A stretch of 64,000 nt of DNA from the NCBI GenBank assembly GCA_026014705.1, contig JAOZHU010000025.1, positions 157,099 through 221,098 of the forward strand. The letters are read 5' to 3'. The notes under the pieces are model-generated. The model made no database searches and had not been told where the DNA came from. It saw only the letters and a list, made by a program, of their open reading frames with translations. Every line of letters begins with the position of its first letter. Positions within the stretch are counted from its first letter, which is position 1. Position numbers and translations under genes: made by a program. Of the stretch, positions 16,162 to 25,202 are shown one piece after another. The stretch is from Candidatus Bathyarchaeota archaeon. GTDB lineage: Archaea > Thermoproteota > Bathyarchaeia > Bathyarchaeales > Bathycorpusculaceae.

Positions 16162-16257
16162 TTATGTTACAATAACAACCAACTAATAAAGCTTCCTAAT
16201 TTCCTTTATGTTACAACTTCTAAAAAACCCAATTACCCGTATGATTACATTTATATA
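16162..16257. promoter_or_regulatory. divergent promoter with 11-bp direct repeats
   Basis: TTATGTTACAA occurs at 16162-16172 and again at 16206-16216, 44 bases apart. A TATA-like TTTATATAC near 16250 would serve the plus-strand gene as a leaderless transcript (ATG at 16281), and TTTATTAG on the other strand near 16190 would serve the nuclease gene. Each repeat lies close to one promoter, as expected for a shared regulator. Confidence 0.55.
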
Positions 16258-16280
16258 CTCATTTAGCGCACATCACATTC

Positions 16281-17735
16281 ATGAGCGAATTACTGTTCTC
16301 AGCCACTCAAGAGCGTGAAGCAGAATTTTTTGCTTGGCTTACAGACAGGCGGGTAATCTCCGAAACTCAAACAACCAAGGCAAGCAGTAGGTCCAGCAAG
16401 GGCTTTCAGGTAGTTCCAATAGAGAAAATTAAAGAGCTAATCTCAGATGCTTTTGAGAAGCATGATAATACTACAGTCAACAGGTTGCTTGAGGTAGCGA
16501 CCCAGCAACAACCCCTAAGCAAGGAGCTAATACGAAAAAGCATGAGAGTTGGAAGCGGCGAATACCTCAAATTATGGTACGTAAAACTTCTTGAAAAGAC
16601 ATCATTCTCTGATGTTATCGTGCGCATGCTAATTCCAATTGCCAAGGATTACTTAGCCGCTTATGAAAAAAAATATCAAAAAGAACTATCCGAAAAGAGT
16701 GAGCGACTCGGACATCTGTTCTCTTTGTTAGAATCATGGTCTGCCCTAAGTCCTGAATCAAGGGAAAGAGCTGTAGACATGGGCTTTGTAGATGTCGAAT
16801 TGCCTAGCGAGGTAGTACCTAATTATACAAGCGATGTGGACAATATCAAGGATGTCCTCTCCCGTTTTATTCTAGGGGAACTTGAAAGGAGCTTATTTCA
16901 TCCTCTTAAGCATAAGAATAAAGTCTATGAGGAATTCAAAAAAGGGTGGAGCAGCGAACTTGAGGAAAACCCCCTTTCTAAACTGGGACTTGAGGTATCG
17001 ATTGACCCTAACGACACAAACAGAATAGTGTTCACACCAAATGTGGTTCTTTCCAAGAGCTTGACTAAAGAAGATCAAGAAAAGCTATTTGAAAAATACG
17101 GAGAAGTTGATGTCATTGATTTCATTACCGAGTTCATGAGCCAAAGCCAAAAAGAGGCAAAATATTATGGTCACATGACAGACGACGAACTTACAGAAAT
17201 ATGCATACATCGACAAGTCAATCTTCCTCCCTGCTTGGCAACCGTAAGAGGCCCACATGAATTTGAAGTAAAAGGTATCGCTTCACCAGCAATAACCGAG
17301 AAACTCGTTCAATATTCAATTCGATTGAGAGGGCTTATAGAAGACTTGGGGAAACGCATCGACATTAATGTGTATAATTTTTTTGTCGCTGAATACAAGG
17401 TTCTTCGTGAGCTACCACCTGAAAAAGACGCAGAAATACCCTTCGTCTTTGCAAGATCTGAAACACTAAATAACTTCTTGAAGCTGGCAACAAAGCTCGC
17501 TAAAGACGCGGAAGACTTTTTGTACGTTAAAGAGATTAACTCCTACAGAAACCAAATACTTGATACCAAGAAAGTGCAAAATTTCATTTGCAATCTTGTT
17601 GAATCGAGCATAAGCCGCCGCTCAGTAGTCTCTTTCTATGTAAACGCAGATGTATGGCGTTTCCTTCCACTAGCTATGGAAGGCAAGAACTGGATAACAA
17701 TCGCAGACACCTATCTTGCAAGCAAACAAAAATAA
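16281..17735 (+). CDS. 484-residue protein of unknown function, divergent partner of the nuclease-like gene
   Basis: A soluble, charged, largely helical protein. The first 45 residues (LLFSATQEREAEFFAWLTDRRVI, then a Ser/Lys/Thr-rich linker) look like a separate small domain. Residues 50-200 are helical (KIKELISDAFEKHDNTTVNRLL), and the middle contains a possible ligand-binding region ending in YGHMTDDELTEICIHRQVNLPPC. No catalytic motif, Walker box or membrane segment was found. The ATG is about 27 bases after a TATA box, so it is probably leaderless. It could be a sensor or regulator for the nuclease; that is inference from gene arrangement. Confidence 0.65.
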   Translation: MSELLFSATQEREAEFFAWLTDRRVISETQTTKASSRSSKGFQVVPIEKIKELISDAFEKHDNTTVNRLLEVATQQQPLSKELIRKSMRVGSGEYLKLWYVKLLEKTSFSDVIVRMLIPIAKDYLAAYEKKYQKELSEKSERLGHLFSLLESWSALSPESRERAVDMGFVDVELPSEVVPNYTSDVDNIKDVLSRFILGELERSLFHPLKHKNKVYEEFKKGWSSELEENPLSKLGLEVSIDPNDTNRIVFTPNVVLSKSLTKEDQEKLFEKYGEVDVIDFITEFMSQSQKEAKYYGHMTDDELTEICIHRQVNLPPCLATVRGPHEFEVKGIASPAITEKLVQYSIRLRGLIEDLGKRIDINVYNFFVAEYKVLRELPPEKDAEIPFVFARSETLNNFLKLATKLAKDAEDFLYVKEINSYRNQILDTKKVQNFICNLVESSISRRSVVSFYVNADVWRFLPLAMEGKNWITIADTYLASKQK

Positions 17736-17856
17736 CCAAGTCTACACCTTGCTAAGCTACTTTTGCTTGTGTCAGAGAACCCGCTGCCCGAAATTCGTTA
17801 TGGTGCTCTTTATGCACATAACTTCGCGCATCCTCCGGGAAAGCCTTATTTGACTC

Positions 17857-18381
17857 TTAAATTCCCTCAAAATGCATTAGTTTGTCCAGTAACTCAGCAA
17901 CCCTTTCCAACTCACAGCTAAGTTTTTCTACCTTAACTAGGCTTGTCAAAATTCTTTTTAAATCACAGAGCACAGTGTTCATTTGGTCGTCAAGCTTTTT
18001 CACCCTTTCAGGCATCAGCAAATACTCAACAGCAGCATCCCGACCAAGATGATCAATCTCACCTTCGTCTTCTCCAGGACTATCATCAATTACCCTATTC
18101 GGAGTGCTCACAGTGAAATACTGATTGAGCAGTTGAGCTATTGGATCGTCAACTCCCAACTCATGTCGCTTGTTAATCATTCCTTGGCCGAGCACACAAC
18201 CATACTTGCTCATCAAACCCTGAGAAACACGGTCAGCAAGATTCTTTGCCAAAGTAACCAACTCGCCAGGACTACGACCATACAAAGTCTCTACATGAAC
18301 AATCCAAGACCCTGTTGTCTTACGCACTTTGACACCCTGCTCTAAACCAAAAAGTGCAGTCCAATTCTGAATCTCAATCAA
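17857..18381 (-). CDS. unknown protein, 174 residues
   Basis: The N-terminal half (GVKVRKTTGSWIVHVETLYGRSPGELVTLAKNLADRVSQGLMSKYG) suggests a small DNA- or ligand-binding alpha/beta domain. The C-terminal half has a heptad-like coiled coil (QMNTVLCDLKRILTSLVKVEKLSCELERVAELLDKL). It stands alone between the 484-residue unknown and the aIF5B gene, converging with the former. It is probably part of the accessory or viral region. No family recognised. Confidence 0.55.
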   Translation of the reverse strand: MIEIQNWTALFGLEQGVKVRKTTGSWIVHVETLYGRSPGELVTLAKNLADRVSQGLMSKYGCVLGQGMINKRHELGVDDPIAQLLNQYFTVSTPNRVIDDSPGEDEGEIDHLGRDAAVEYLLMPERVKKLDDQMNTVLCDLKRILTSLVKVEKLSCELERVAELLDKLMHFEGI

Positions 18382-18771
18382 AAACTAACCTACATATCAC
18401 ACAGTGACTTTGGAAGAAGTGAGGTTTTCAGCATAAAGGCTTTGCTGGAGTAGCAACTTCTTTCAGATTAGCGCTGAGAGAAACAAATGCACCTGAAAAA
18501 AAGAGAGGAAAGTGCTTAGGAGAAGCAAAATTGGCGATGTCGCCAACGGATATGAGTTCAACTCCCATCCCCAGCTTATTTTCCGAATCCTAAGCTTCTG
18601 GAGATGAAAGCTGTTCCCGGCTACTTGCGTTTCCTGAAAAGCTTGGCGTCTTGATTCGCAGTTGATAACCTGCTTGATACTGCGTCTGAATATGCCTTCT
18701 TTGCATTTTTGTTTCGCCATAATCGGAATCTGCTGGTTTACGCGCTGTCCAACAGTGGCTAAAGTTCAAGC
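18382..18771. other. intergenic region with two adjacent hairpins; weak 85-codon ORF
   Basis: Two neighbouring inverted repeats, TGCTTAGGAGAAGCA (18513-18527) and TTGGCGATGTCGCCAA (18531-18546), could fold in RNA or bind a protein. A minus-strand 85-codon frame (18463-18720) crosses them and ends in a hydrophobic stretch, but it has no ribosome-binding site and I do not think it is secure. This is also where accessory DNA meets housekeeping genes, so an attachment site could lie here. I saw no clear direct repeat to prove one. Confidence 0.35.
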
Positions 18772-20565
18772 TTATGCTGCCCAGAAGGGCGACTTTTTCC
18801 GCATGTGAGCAAGGTATTCTTTCAGCACTTCCTGTTCTTCCGCGGTTAACTTGTCCAGATATGTTGTCAGCAGGGCTTTTGCGTCGGGTTCAGGCACTTT
18901 CACGTAGAGAACGTCTTTTTCAAAAACGTGCCTTCCAACGGCGGGTTTATCCATGGACACTGCCACCTGCATACCCTGCTTCGCTTCAGACAGCGCTTTG
19001 CCCCTGTCTTGGATCTGCTGTACTTCGCCTATTTCTTCGCCGTTTTCTGCCCTCACCAGCGTGCATTTGGGTTTGAGTTTTCCGCCGAGGACTTCAACAC
19101 CGAAGATGGCAGGCTTCACTCTTCTGAAGATGTATCCTTCCATGACACGGATTTTTCCCGGCTTAACGAGTTTCTCGAATTCCTGCTCAATCTTGGCTTC
19201 ACGCTTACATTTGAGCCATTCCAAGTACTTGTCTATCAAGTTGTAGATTATTGGCTCCCTGAAAATCTGGATGTCACTGTTGGCTGCTTCCTGTTCAGCA
19301 TCAGGCAAAACTTTCACTCCAAACGCCAAGATGACGCCTGACAGCGGCTCACGCGATTTAACCACAGAAGCCTCTATCACGTCGCGCTTCGAGACATCGC
19401 CCACATCCGCAATCCGTATCTGCACGTTATTCCGCTTCAAAATCTCAGCAATAGCCTCCAAAGAACCCAGCGTATCAGCCTTCAGCACTATGCCTTCAAC
19501 CTCGGTGGATATGCGTATTTTCCCAATTTCCTCCATAATAAGCGCCGCGTATTTCTCGGGCTCTTCGTTCGGCGGCACAGCGTACAACGGCGCACCCGCA
19601 AGCGCGCCTTCTAAACCAGCAGCCACAATTTTCACTCCTGCCGCCGCAAAAACGCAGTCAACCGAGGCGAATTTGTCGCGGGGGTCTCTGATTTCGTCCA
19701 GAGGCTTAGGAACCAGAATGGCTCTTATGCGGGTTACGATGGGTTTATCTTTGCCGCCGACAACAACCATGTCATCCCTCTGCAACGTGCCGTCATAAAT
19801 TATCGTGTTCAACGTCAAACCCAAGCCAGGTTCTTCTTTGACTTCGAGCACAGAGCCCTTAGCTGCGCCTTCAGTCGTCTGCAGCTGCTTCCGCAGGTAC
19901 TGCTGCGTTAAGCCGACAAGCACCATGAGCAGTTCAGTGATGCCTTCCCCAGTCTTTGCGCTGGTCGGCACCAAAGCTATTGTTGAAGTGAAGTCCTTTA
20001 TGTGGTCGAAACGGTCGGTTCTGAAGCCTAACCGCGAAAACGTACCCATAATCGCATAGAGCTTGTTATCCACATCCTCTTTCACGTAAGCGTCCTGAGC
20101 TGCGTAAGCTTTCAGGAAGGGCGTTTCAGGCTGAGCTTTCCAGCCGGGAACGCGGTCCACCTTGTTCACAGCGACTATGAACGGTGTTTTGCGTGTTTTC
20201 AGGATTTCTATGCACTCGTTGGTTTGGGCTTCGAAACCGCGCAGTATATCGATGACGAGGATAGCGATGTCGGCTACGCTGCCGCCCCTGCGCCTTAAAT
20301 TAGTGAAAGCCTCATGTCCAGGCGTGTCGACGATGAGCAAACCTGGGATTTCTATTGCGCCCTTCATCGTGGACAGCATGGGACCTAAGAGTTGCTTGAT
20401 GGTTTCAACTGGGAAGAAACTTGCGCCAATATGCTGGGTCATTCCGCCTGCTTCTCGGGCTTGAACGCTTGTTTTGCGGATTCTGTCCAGTAGGAGAGTC
20501 TTGCCAGTGTCCACGTGTCCGAGAACGCATACGATTGGTTGGCGAATGGGCATTTTGGCGTGCAT
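18772..20565 (-). CDS. infB: translation initiation factor aIF5B (IF-2 homologue)
   Basis: A ribosome-dependent GTPase that promotes subunit joining. G1 GHVDTGKT (16-23), switch region GGMTQHIGASFF, G3 DTPGHEAF (80-87) and G4 NKVD (about 135) are intact. The later domains include KADTLGSLEAI (domain 3) and the C-terminal IF2-C helices ending LKEYLAHMRKKSPFWAA. Length of 597 matches archaeal aIF5B. No intein is present. Start is either the first ATG or Met5 (MPIRQPIVCVLG), which fits archaeal N-termini better. Confidence 0.97.
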   Translation of the reverse strand: MHAKMPIRQPIVCVLGHVDTGKTLLLDRIRKTSVQAREAGGMTQHIGASFFPVETIKQLLGPMLSTMKGAIEIPGLLIVDTPGHEAFTNLRRRGGSVADIAILVIDILRGFEAQTNECIEILKTRKTPFIVAVNKVDRVPGWKAQPETPFLKAYAAQDAYVKEDVDNKLYAIMGTFSRLGFRTDRFDHIKDFTSTIALVPTSAKTGEGITELLMVLVGLTQQYLRKQLQTTEGAAKGSVLEVKEEPGLGLTLNTIIYDGTLQRDDMVVVGGKDKPIVTRIRAILVPKPLDEIRDPRDKFASVDCVFAAAGVKIVAAGLEGALAGAPLYAVPPNEEPEKYAALIMEEIGKIRISTEVEGIVLKADTLGSLEAIAEILKRNNVQIRIADVGDVSKRDVIEASVVKSREPLSGVILAFGVKVLPDAEQEAANSDIQIFREPIIYNLIDKYLEWLKCKREAKIEQEFEKLVKPGKIRVMEGYIFRRVKPAIFGVEVLGGKLKPKCTLVRAENGEEIGEVQQIQDRGKALSEAKQGMQVAVSMDKPAVGRHVFEKDVLYVKVPEPDAKALLTTYLDKLTAEEQEVLKEYLAHMRKKSPFWAA

Positions 20566-20699
20566 CTCTCTGTTTTGATTTGGTTAGCAAAGTGCAACTG
20601 TGCTATGGGATAGTGAGTTTTGGTTAATAAACTCTCAGCCTATAGCGCGGCAATATTTTTAAGCGTGCTGCTGGCTAAGCTTTTCGAGGTGATGTTTGT

Positions 20700-21017
20700 T
20701 TGCCTTATTGTGTAAAGTGTGGAGCTCCTGTGAAGGACGAGGACAAGTTCTGCGCTGTTTGCGGTGCGGCAGTGGCTAAATTCACGCGTGAAGAGTTCAG
20801 TGTTTCAGCCAGTAACCTTGTTGACCGAGTTAAAGAGCTGCTTCATGAGGGAAACGTGACTAGGATAATCGTCAAGGATGAGAAGGGCAAAGTTCTGCTT
20901 GAAATTCCCGCAACCATAGGCGTAATCGGCACGGTTTTGGCTCCGTGGCTGGCAGCCTTAGGCGTCATAGCCGCGCTGGCTACAAATTGCAAGATAGTTG
21001 TCGAAAGAAGAGAGTAA
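20700..21017 (+). CDS. zinc-ribbon protein with DUF4342-like domain
   Basis: TTG start after GAGGTGA with a seven-base spacer. Residues 4-22 are a zinc ribbon (CVKCG...CAVCG). Residues 30-105 resemble DUF4342: VDRVKELLHEGNVTRIIVKDEKGKVLLEIP, followed by a hydrophobic helix (TIGVIGTVLAPWLAALGVIAAL) and a short charged end. Probably membrane-associated. Function unknown. Confidence 0.8.
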   Translation: MPYCVKCGAPVKDEDKFCAVCGAAVAKFTREEFSVSASNLVDRVKELLHEGNVTRIIVKDEKGKVLLEIPATIGVIGTVLAPWLAALGVIAALATNCKIVVERRE

Positions 21018-21022
21018 AATGG

Positions 21023-21226
21023 CTATTCTGGCGGCTTGACTATAAGCAGGAACACGCCGACACCGAGAAGCACGATACTTAGGAGCACGAAGAACGCCGT
21101 AAACACTCCCAAGGCTTCGGTGCTTGTCGCTGTGAAGTATAGGAGTAATCCGCCTATTATCGTAATTAGTAAGCCGAAGAATTTTTCGGCAAGGGATACC
21201 CAGAACGTGTCTCCTTCTTCGCTCAT
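21023..21226 (-). CDS. small two-helix membrane protein
   Basis: 67 residues with hydrophobic segments at about 14-32 and 42-63, a charged start (MSEEGDTFWVSLAEK) and end (VKPPE). It converges with the zinc-ribbon gene, five bases apart. No family recognised. Confidence 0.6.
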   Translation of the reverse strand: MSEEGDTFWVSLAEKFFGLLITIIGGLLLYFTATSTEALGVFTAFFVLLSIVLLGVGVFLLIVKPPE

Positions 21227-21455
21227 GCCGTTTCAGTCCTTTTTTCCATTGTGCTTCCTACATAACATACGAACGGTTATTTTAAATTTCTCTTATTTGC
21301 CCTTGTGTTTGGTGGTGGCTTGCGCGGTTTTTATGGTTTACCGTGTTGTAGTTTCACAAAATCATACGCATAGACCTGCTTGCATGCTTCAGTGCTGGGC
21401 GGAAAATCTGAACTTACACGCTGCTAAAGGCAGATGTTGTTGTTAAAAGCATTAA

Positions 21456-21581
21456 TGGTGCAGCGGGCAGGATTCGAACCTGCGAACCCCTGCGGGAAAG
21501 GATTTCCCCTTGCGGAGCCCATTTTTCAGGCCAAACGCGATCTTGAGTCCTTCACCTTTGACCTGGCTTGGTTACCGCTGC
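21456..21581 (-). tRNA. tRNA-Leu(CAA) with intron and encoded CCA
   Basis: The acceptor GCAGCGG (from 21581) pairs with CCGCTGC (21460-21466), followed by A and an encoded CCA. The T arm is GCAGG-TTCGAAT-CCTGC. The anticodon stem AAGGA/TCCTT brackets the loop with CAA at 21545-21543. An insertion of about 38 bases (21504-21541) falls between positions 37 and 38, the canonical archaeal intron site, and would be removed by the EndA encoded at 28826. The long variable arm fits leucine. Confidence 0.92.
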
Positions 21582-21663
21582 CCCTCATCGTAGGCTAAAA
21601 ACTAAATTCCAAGCGCTGTCTTATTAATCATTCTAATACTAAAGCGGTTACTGCCTAAACTTC

Positions 21664-23280
21664 TTAAAGTAAACAACGACGCCTGCTGCAGCTCCAGCAC
21701 CGCCAGCTCCAGCGCCGATGAACAAGCCATTCGCCGCTAGAAATGACGGCTCCTCCACAGGTGATTAGTATCATGTTGCTTTCGCATTCGTAGACTGTCT
21801 TGCTGCCTGCGAAGGTGGCTTGGGCGGTCAGTATGCCGCTTGTCTTTGGCTGGAAGCTCGCGGTGAATGTGCCGTTTTCAAACGTGAGGCAGGTTACGGT
21901 TTTTGTTTCGTTGGAAGTCATGAATTGAACGACGACGGAGTTGTTGACACTTGGCGGCTGCAGCGTTCCAGTAACCGTTAGGTTTTCGCCTAAAACCGTG
22001 GTTTTCTGGGTAACATTGAAGTCTATTATCGTTGAAGGGTGCTTCACTGTGAAGTTACCTGTTGCCGTGAGATTGTTCTTCAGAGTGTCCACCGCCTGCA
22101 CGGCATATTCCACGAGCGCCCCTGCTTCTTGTCGCGGTATCGTGGCGTTGCAGGTCATGTTGCTGACAGCCATCGCAATCGTTGTAACGTTAGCCCAGTG
22201 GTCTGTCGTGTACTTTAGCGTGGCGTTCTCCAGCGCCATCAAGTTAGCAGCGTACGCGATTAGGGTTTCATTCGTCGGGTACACTTTTTTGGGGAAAGTC
22301 AATGGCGAGAGGCTGCCGCCGAAGGTGGTTTTCACGAGGAACTCCACGGTGCCTGAGCCTACTTCGCCCATGAGCACAAGGTGGTACACGTTCGACTGCA
22401 TTGATGTTGTTGTGTAGTTTAGGAACATGTCTTGTCCGTTGTATTCACAGCTTGCGTAGGCGACGCCGCGGTAGCCTTCGCTTTCAAGGTTGTAGCCGCC
22501 GATGTTGCTGCTCAGGTTGCCGTAAAGCCCTGGCTCCCACGGTAATGAAACGTTGTTTATGCTGGTTGATTGCTGCTTGTTCATTAGGTACAATCTTGCT
22601 TCGTACATGTCCAGCGTGTCCGGCACTCTGACCCACAGTTCTATTCGCTGGGCAGCGGTTGTAAATTCGTAAGCCCAACTAGTGTAAAAGGTGGGTAGGC
22701 TGCCGTTTTTACCGTCAACATAATGCGCATACCACTTGTCGCATTCGATGTGTTCGATTACCATGAAGGTGGCCTGCTGTGTGCCGCGGCTTTCGCGGGC
22801 GTCGTTGACTATCACGAAGGTGTAGTTGCCTGTTTCTTTCGGTTCAAAGAATGGGTCGTCAACCGTCGTGCCTAAATGTTCTGGCAGCCCTGCGGCTTCA
22901 GTGTGCAAGCTTTCTAGTTGCCCTTTAGGGTTGTAAACGTATATGTCATAGTCTGTTTTGGGTTCGGAGCCCGTGTTTACCCATGCGCCGTAGCAGTAAA
23001 CGTGGTAGCTACGTCCTGCCTGCAGCGGGCAGATGACTGTCCAGTTTTTGCCGATGCCTATCTTTGAAGTGTTGAAGTATACTGGGAAAACGGGTTTCTC
23101 GACGTAGGTGTAATTGCCCAGAATTTGGTCATTCTCGTAGGTGTGCACGTAGAGCTGCGATTCTGAAGCTCCCTGTGCATGCATGTTGAGAGCCAGAGCT
23201 GCGAATAGCATCGTAGCCACGAGGCCAGCTGTTGCAAGCCGAGTTTTCTTCACCGGTGAGGCACCCTTCAATTTGGACAA
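21664..23280 (-). CDS. secreted/anchored surface protein with a probable C-terminal frameshift
   Basis: An N-terminal signal peptide (KKTRLATAGLVATMLFAALAL, then AQGAS) precedes a large Asn/Thr-rich extracytoplasmic part with many N-x-S/T sites. A pre-peptidase-like beta domain (residues 60-180) and Ig-like modules near the C-terminus (ENLTVTGTLQPPSVNNSVVVQF) are present. The listed frame ends in an odd Arg/Trp/Cys-rich tail. The +1 frame instead reads VEEPSFLAANGLFIGAGAG... to VVVYFKKFRQ and stops at 21648, a typical membrane anchor. A one-base frameshift lies near 21741-21757. Start is TTG at 23280 or GTG at 23253. Confidence 0.75.
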   Translation of the reverse strand: MSKLKGASPVKKTRLATAGLVATMLFAALALNMHAQGASESQLYVHTYENDQILGNYTYVEKPVFPVYFNTSKIGIGKNWTVICPLQAGRSYHVYCYGAWVNTGSEPKTDYDIYVYNPKGQLESLHTEAAGLPEHLGTTVDDPFFEPKETGNYTFVIVNDARESRGTQQATFMVIEHIECDKWYAHYVDGKNGSLPTFYTSWAYEFTTAAQRIELWVRVPDTLDMYEARLYLMNKQQSTSINNVSLPWEPGLYGNLSSNIGGYNLESEGYRGVAYASCEYNGQDMFLNYTTTSMQSNVYHLVLMGEVGSGTVEFLVKTTFGGSLSPLTFPKKVYPTNETLIAYAANLMALENATLKYTTDHWANVTTIAMAVSNMTCNATIPRQEAGALVEYAVQAVDTLKNNLTATGNFTVKHPSTIIDFNVTQKTTVLGENLTVTGTLQPPSVNNSVVVQFMTSNETKTVTCLTFENGTFTASFQPKTSGILTAQATFAGSKTVYECESNMILITCGGAVISSGEWLVHRRWSWRCWSCSRRRCLL

Positions 23281-23401
23281 TGAATGCCTTTTTGTCGGTA
23301 GCCATGCATATTTGTTATGAAAACTTGGTCTTGATTGTTGATGTTTCGGATTTCGAATACGAAATTGGGGTATTCACCAAAAAGGTAAAAGCGCTCCGTA
23401 C

Positions 23402-24307
23402 ATGAATAGTAGAAAGGCGCACGCCATGCGGACGCAGCACAAAATCATATTTGGCAGCAGCCAGAGGATGACTGAACTAGCGGACTCGAGCGTGCATTTG
23501 ATGGTGACTTCGCCGCCTTATCCCATGATTGAAATGTGGGATTCTCTCTTCGCAAAAATGGATTTGAGCATTGCAGAGTTGTGGCGGAAGCTTGAGGCAG
23601 AGCGCCGTGAAGAAAACGTGACACAGATTTACGAGCACATGCACGGCAACCTTGCTGAAGTGTGGCGGGAAGCTCACCGAGTTTTGGTAGACGGCGGCAT
23701 AGCCTGCATAAATATCGGCGACACAGTTCGCACCGTAAACGGCAGTTTTCGCTTGTTCGCTAACCACTCAAAAATCATCGAGCACTGCGAGCGAATAGGC
23801 TTCACAACACTGCCATATATATTATGGAAGAAGCCTACCACGAAACCGAAGTACAATGGCAAAGGCGCTTTTCTCGGTTCAGGCTTTCTTCCGCCTAACG
23901 CCTATGTCACGTTGGACTGCGAGTTCATACTGCTCTTCAGGAAAGGAAAACTGCGCCGTTTTCAACCTCATGACCAGCGCCGCTACGACAGCGCCTTTGA
24001 GAAGAGCGAGCGTGACGAGTGGTTTTCGCAAATCTGGACGTTAACTGGGGCTCGCCAGACCGAAAGTCAACTAGAAAGACGAATCGCTGCCTTCCCAGAG
24101 GAACTTGCGAATCGCCTCGTTAGAATGTTCTCAGTCAAAGGCGACACGGTGCTGGATCCTTTCTTGGGTTCAGGCACAACCGCAATTGCAGCGATGCGAA
24201 ATGAGAGAAACAGCATCGGCTACGAGGTAGACGAGAGTTTGCTGCCGCTCATAACAAAGAAATTGGTTTTGGGTCAGCAGAAAGTAAGCTTAAGGCATGA
24301 AAAATGA
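23402..24307 (+). CDS. DNA methyltransferase (N4-cytosine/N6-adenine), orphan
   Basis: Transfers methyl from SAM to an exocyclic amine in DNA. Catalytic motif IV is TSPPY (about residue 38), and the SAM-binding motif I DPFLGSGTT comes later (about 258), the order of beta-class enzymes. SPPY favours N4-cytosine. The target-recognition part is between them. No restriction endonuclease lies beside it, so it looks solitary. The start may be Met9 (MRTQHKIIFGSSQ) instead of Met1. Confidence 0.88.
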   Translation: MNSRKAHAMRTQHKIIFGSSQRMTELADSSVHLMVTSPPYPMIEMWDSLFAKMDLSIAELWRKLEAERREENVTQIYEHMHGNLAEVWREAHRVLVDGGIACINIGDTVRTVNGSFRLFANHSKIIEHCERIGFTTLPYILWKKPTTKPKYNGKGAFLGSGFLPPNAYVTLDCEFILLFRKGKLRRFQPHDQRRYDSAFEKSERDEWFSQIWTLTGARQTESQLERRIAAFPEELANRLVRMFSVKGDTVLDPFLGSGTTAIAAMRNERNSIGYEVDESLLPLITKKLVLGQQKVSLRHEK

Positions 24308-24460
24308 TCGAGATTGCTGAGAATCCCCAATTTTGAGCCAATATGGCTTGTTGAGCATGTTTTCGCTTTTAGCGTTTATAATTTGGTGTTTTCTCTAGTT
24401 CCGTGAATTACCTAGTAAAAGTGAAGGATAGTCGATAATTCCAAAATTACTTACAAGCCA

Positions 24461-24521
24461 GCGGAATAGAGCACCAGCAGCCTAAGGTGGGAACATTAGT
24501 TCAAATCCCAACAGATCCGCC
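24461..24521 (+). other. tRNA-like remnant
   Basis: GCGGA (24461-24465) can pair with TCCGC (24516-24520), and TAGAGCACC plus GTTCAAATCC look like the end of a D arm and a T loop. The D stem is missing and the T stem does not pair properly, so this is not a working tRNA. It may be a decayed tRNA left by an integration event, or chance. Confidence 0.3.
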
Positions 24522-24536
24522 AATCCGCTCATACCC

Positions 24537-25052
24537 TTAGGTAGGTATGCTTTTTAGGTATTTGTTCCACAGGTAAGCTGCTGCGTAGCCTGCTGAGAGT
24601 CCGCTGCCTACAGCCACGAAAATCACCAGTCCCGACATCACCATGTTAAATTCAATAATCTGTAAGTACGTGGCAAACACGTAGTAGCTTAGAAAGCCGA
24701 TTATTGCGGTGCTGAAAGCCATGGCAAGCATCACCCTGTTTCGGTTCACGCCCTCCTTTTCGGGAAACGCTTTGAAAGCAAACATGAAAGCATCCACCAA
24801 CAGCCCATAGAGAAACGTGAATATGAAAGTGAACGGACCAAAGGCGGAACGCGCCAACGCAGACAGAACGCCGCCAACTAGACCTACGTAAGTGGCGCCT
24901 AATTTTCCCACAAAAAAAGTCGCCAATGCCAATACTACAGCTTGAACCGCTATGAGCAGGTAGCTGATAGGCGGCGGCACAAAAAAATTCATCACGAAAA
25001 TTATTGAACTGAACAGCGCCGCGATGAACAGCCGCTTAGCCTTCTGCATCAT
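24537..25052 (-). CDS. membrane protein resembling an ECF transporter substrate-binding (S) component
   Basis: 171 residues with five to six hydrophobic helices and few charges: FIAALFSSIIFVMNFFVPPP at the start, GLVGGVLSALARSAFGPFTFIFTFLYGLLVDAF in the middle. The short length and Ala/Gly-rich helix packing resemble S components that deliver vitamins or metals to an ECF ATPase module. No ATPase genes are adjacent. Substrate unknown. Confidence 0.6.
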   Translation of the reverse strand: MMQKAKRLFIAALFSSIIFVMNFFVPPPISYLLIAVQAVVLALATFFVGKLGATYVGLVGGVLSALARSAFGPFTFIFTFLYGLLVDAFMFAFKAFPEKEGVNRNRVMLAMAFSTAIIGFLSYYVFATYLQIIEFNMVMSGLVIFVAVGSGLSAGYAAAYLWNKYLKSIPT

Positions 25053-25202
25053 TAGTCTTCACGCTCAAATAAGGGAGTGGTTCAGTTTAAAAAACCTTGA
25101 CATGCAGAGGGCAGAAAAATTTGGTAGGTAAAACTATTGATGTTTCGCCCTTTTCTTTTTGTATGAGTGTTGCACGATATAGGCATATGTAATTTTTAAC
25201 GG

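Noticed and set aside
18444..18576. Possible intron-containing tRNA
   Set aside because: Seven-base acceptor and T-arm-like ends can be found, but each has a mismatch and there is no D arm or anticodon arm.
1..18771. Provirus attachment sites
   Set aside because: No direct repeat or tRNA 3'-end duplication could be identified on the right side, and the left end is outside the window.
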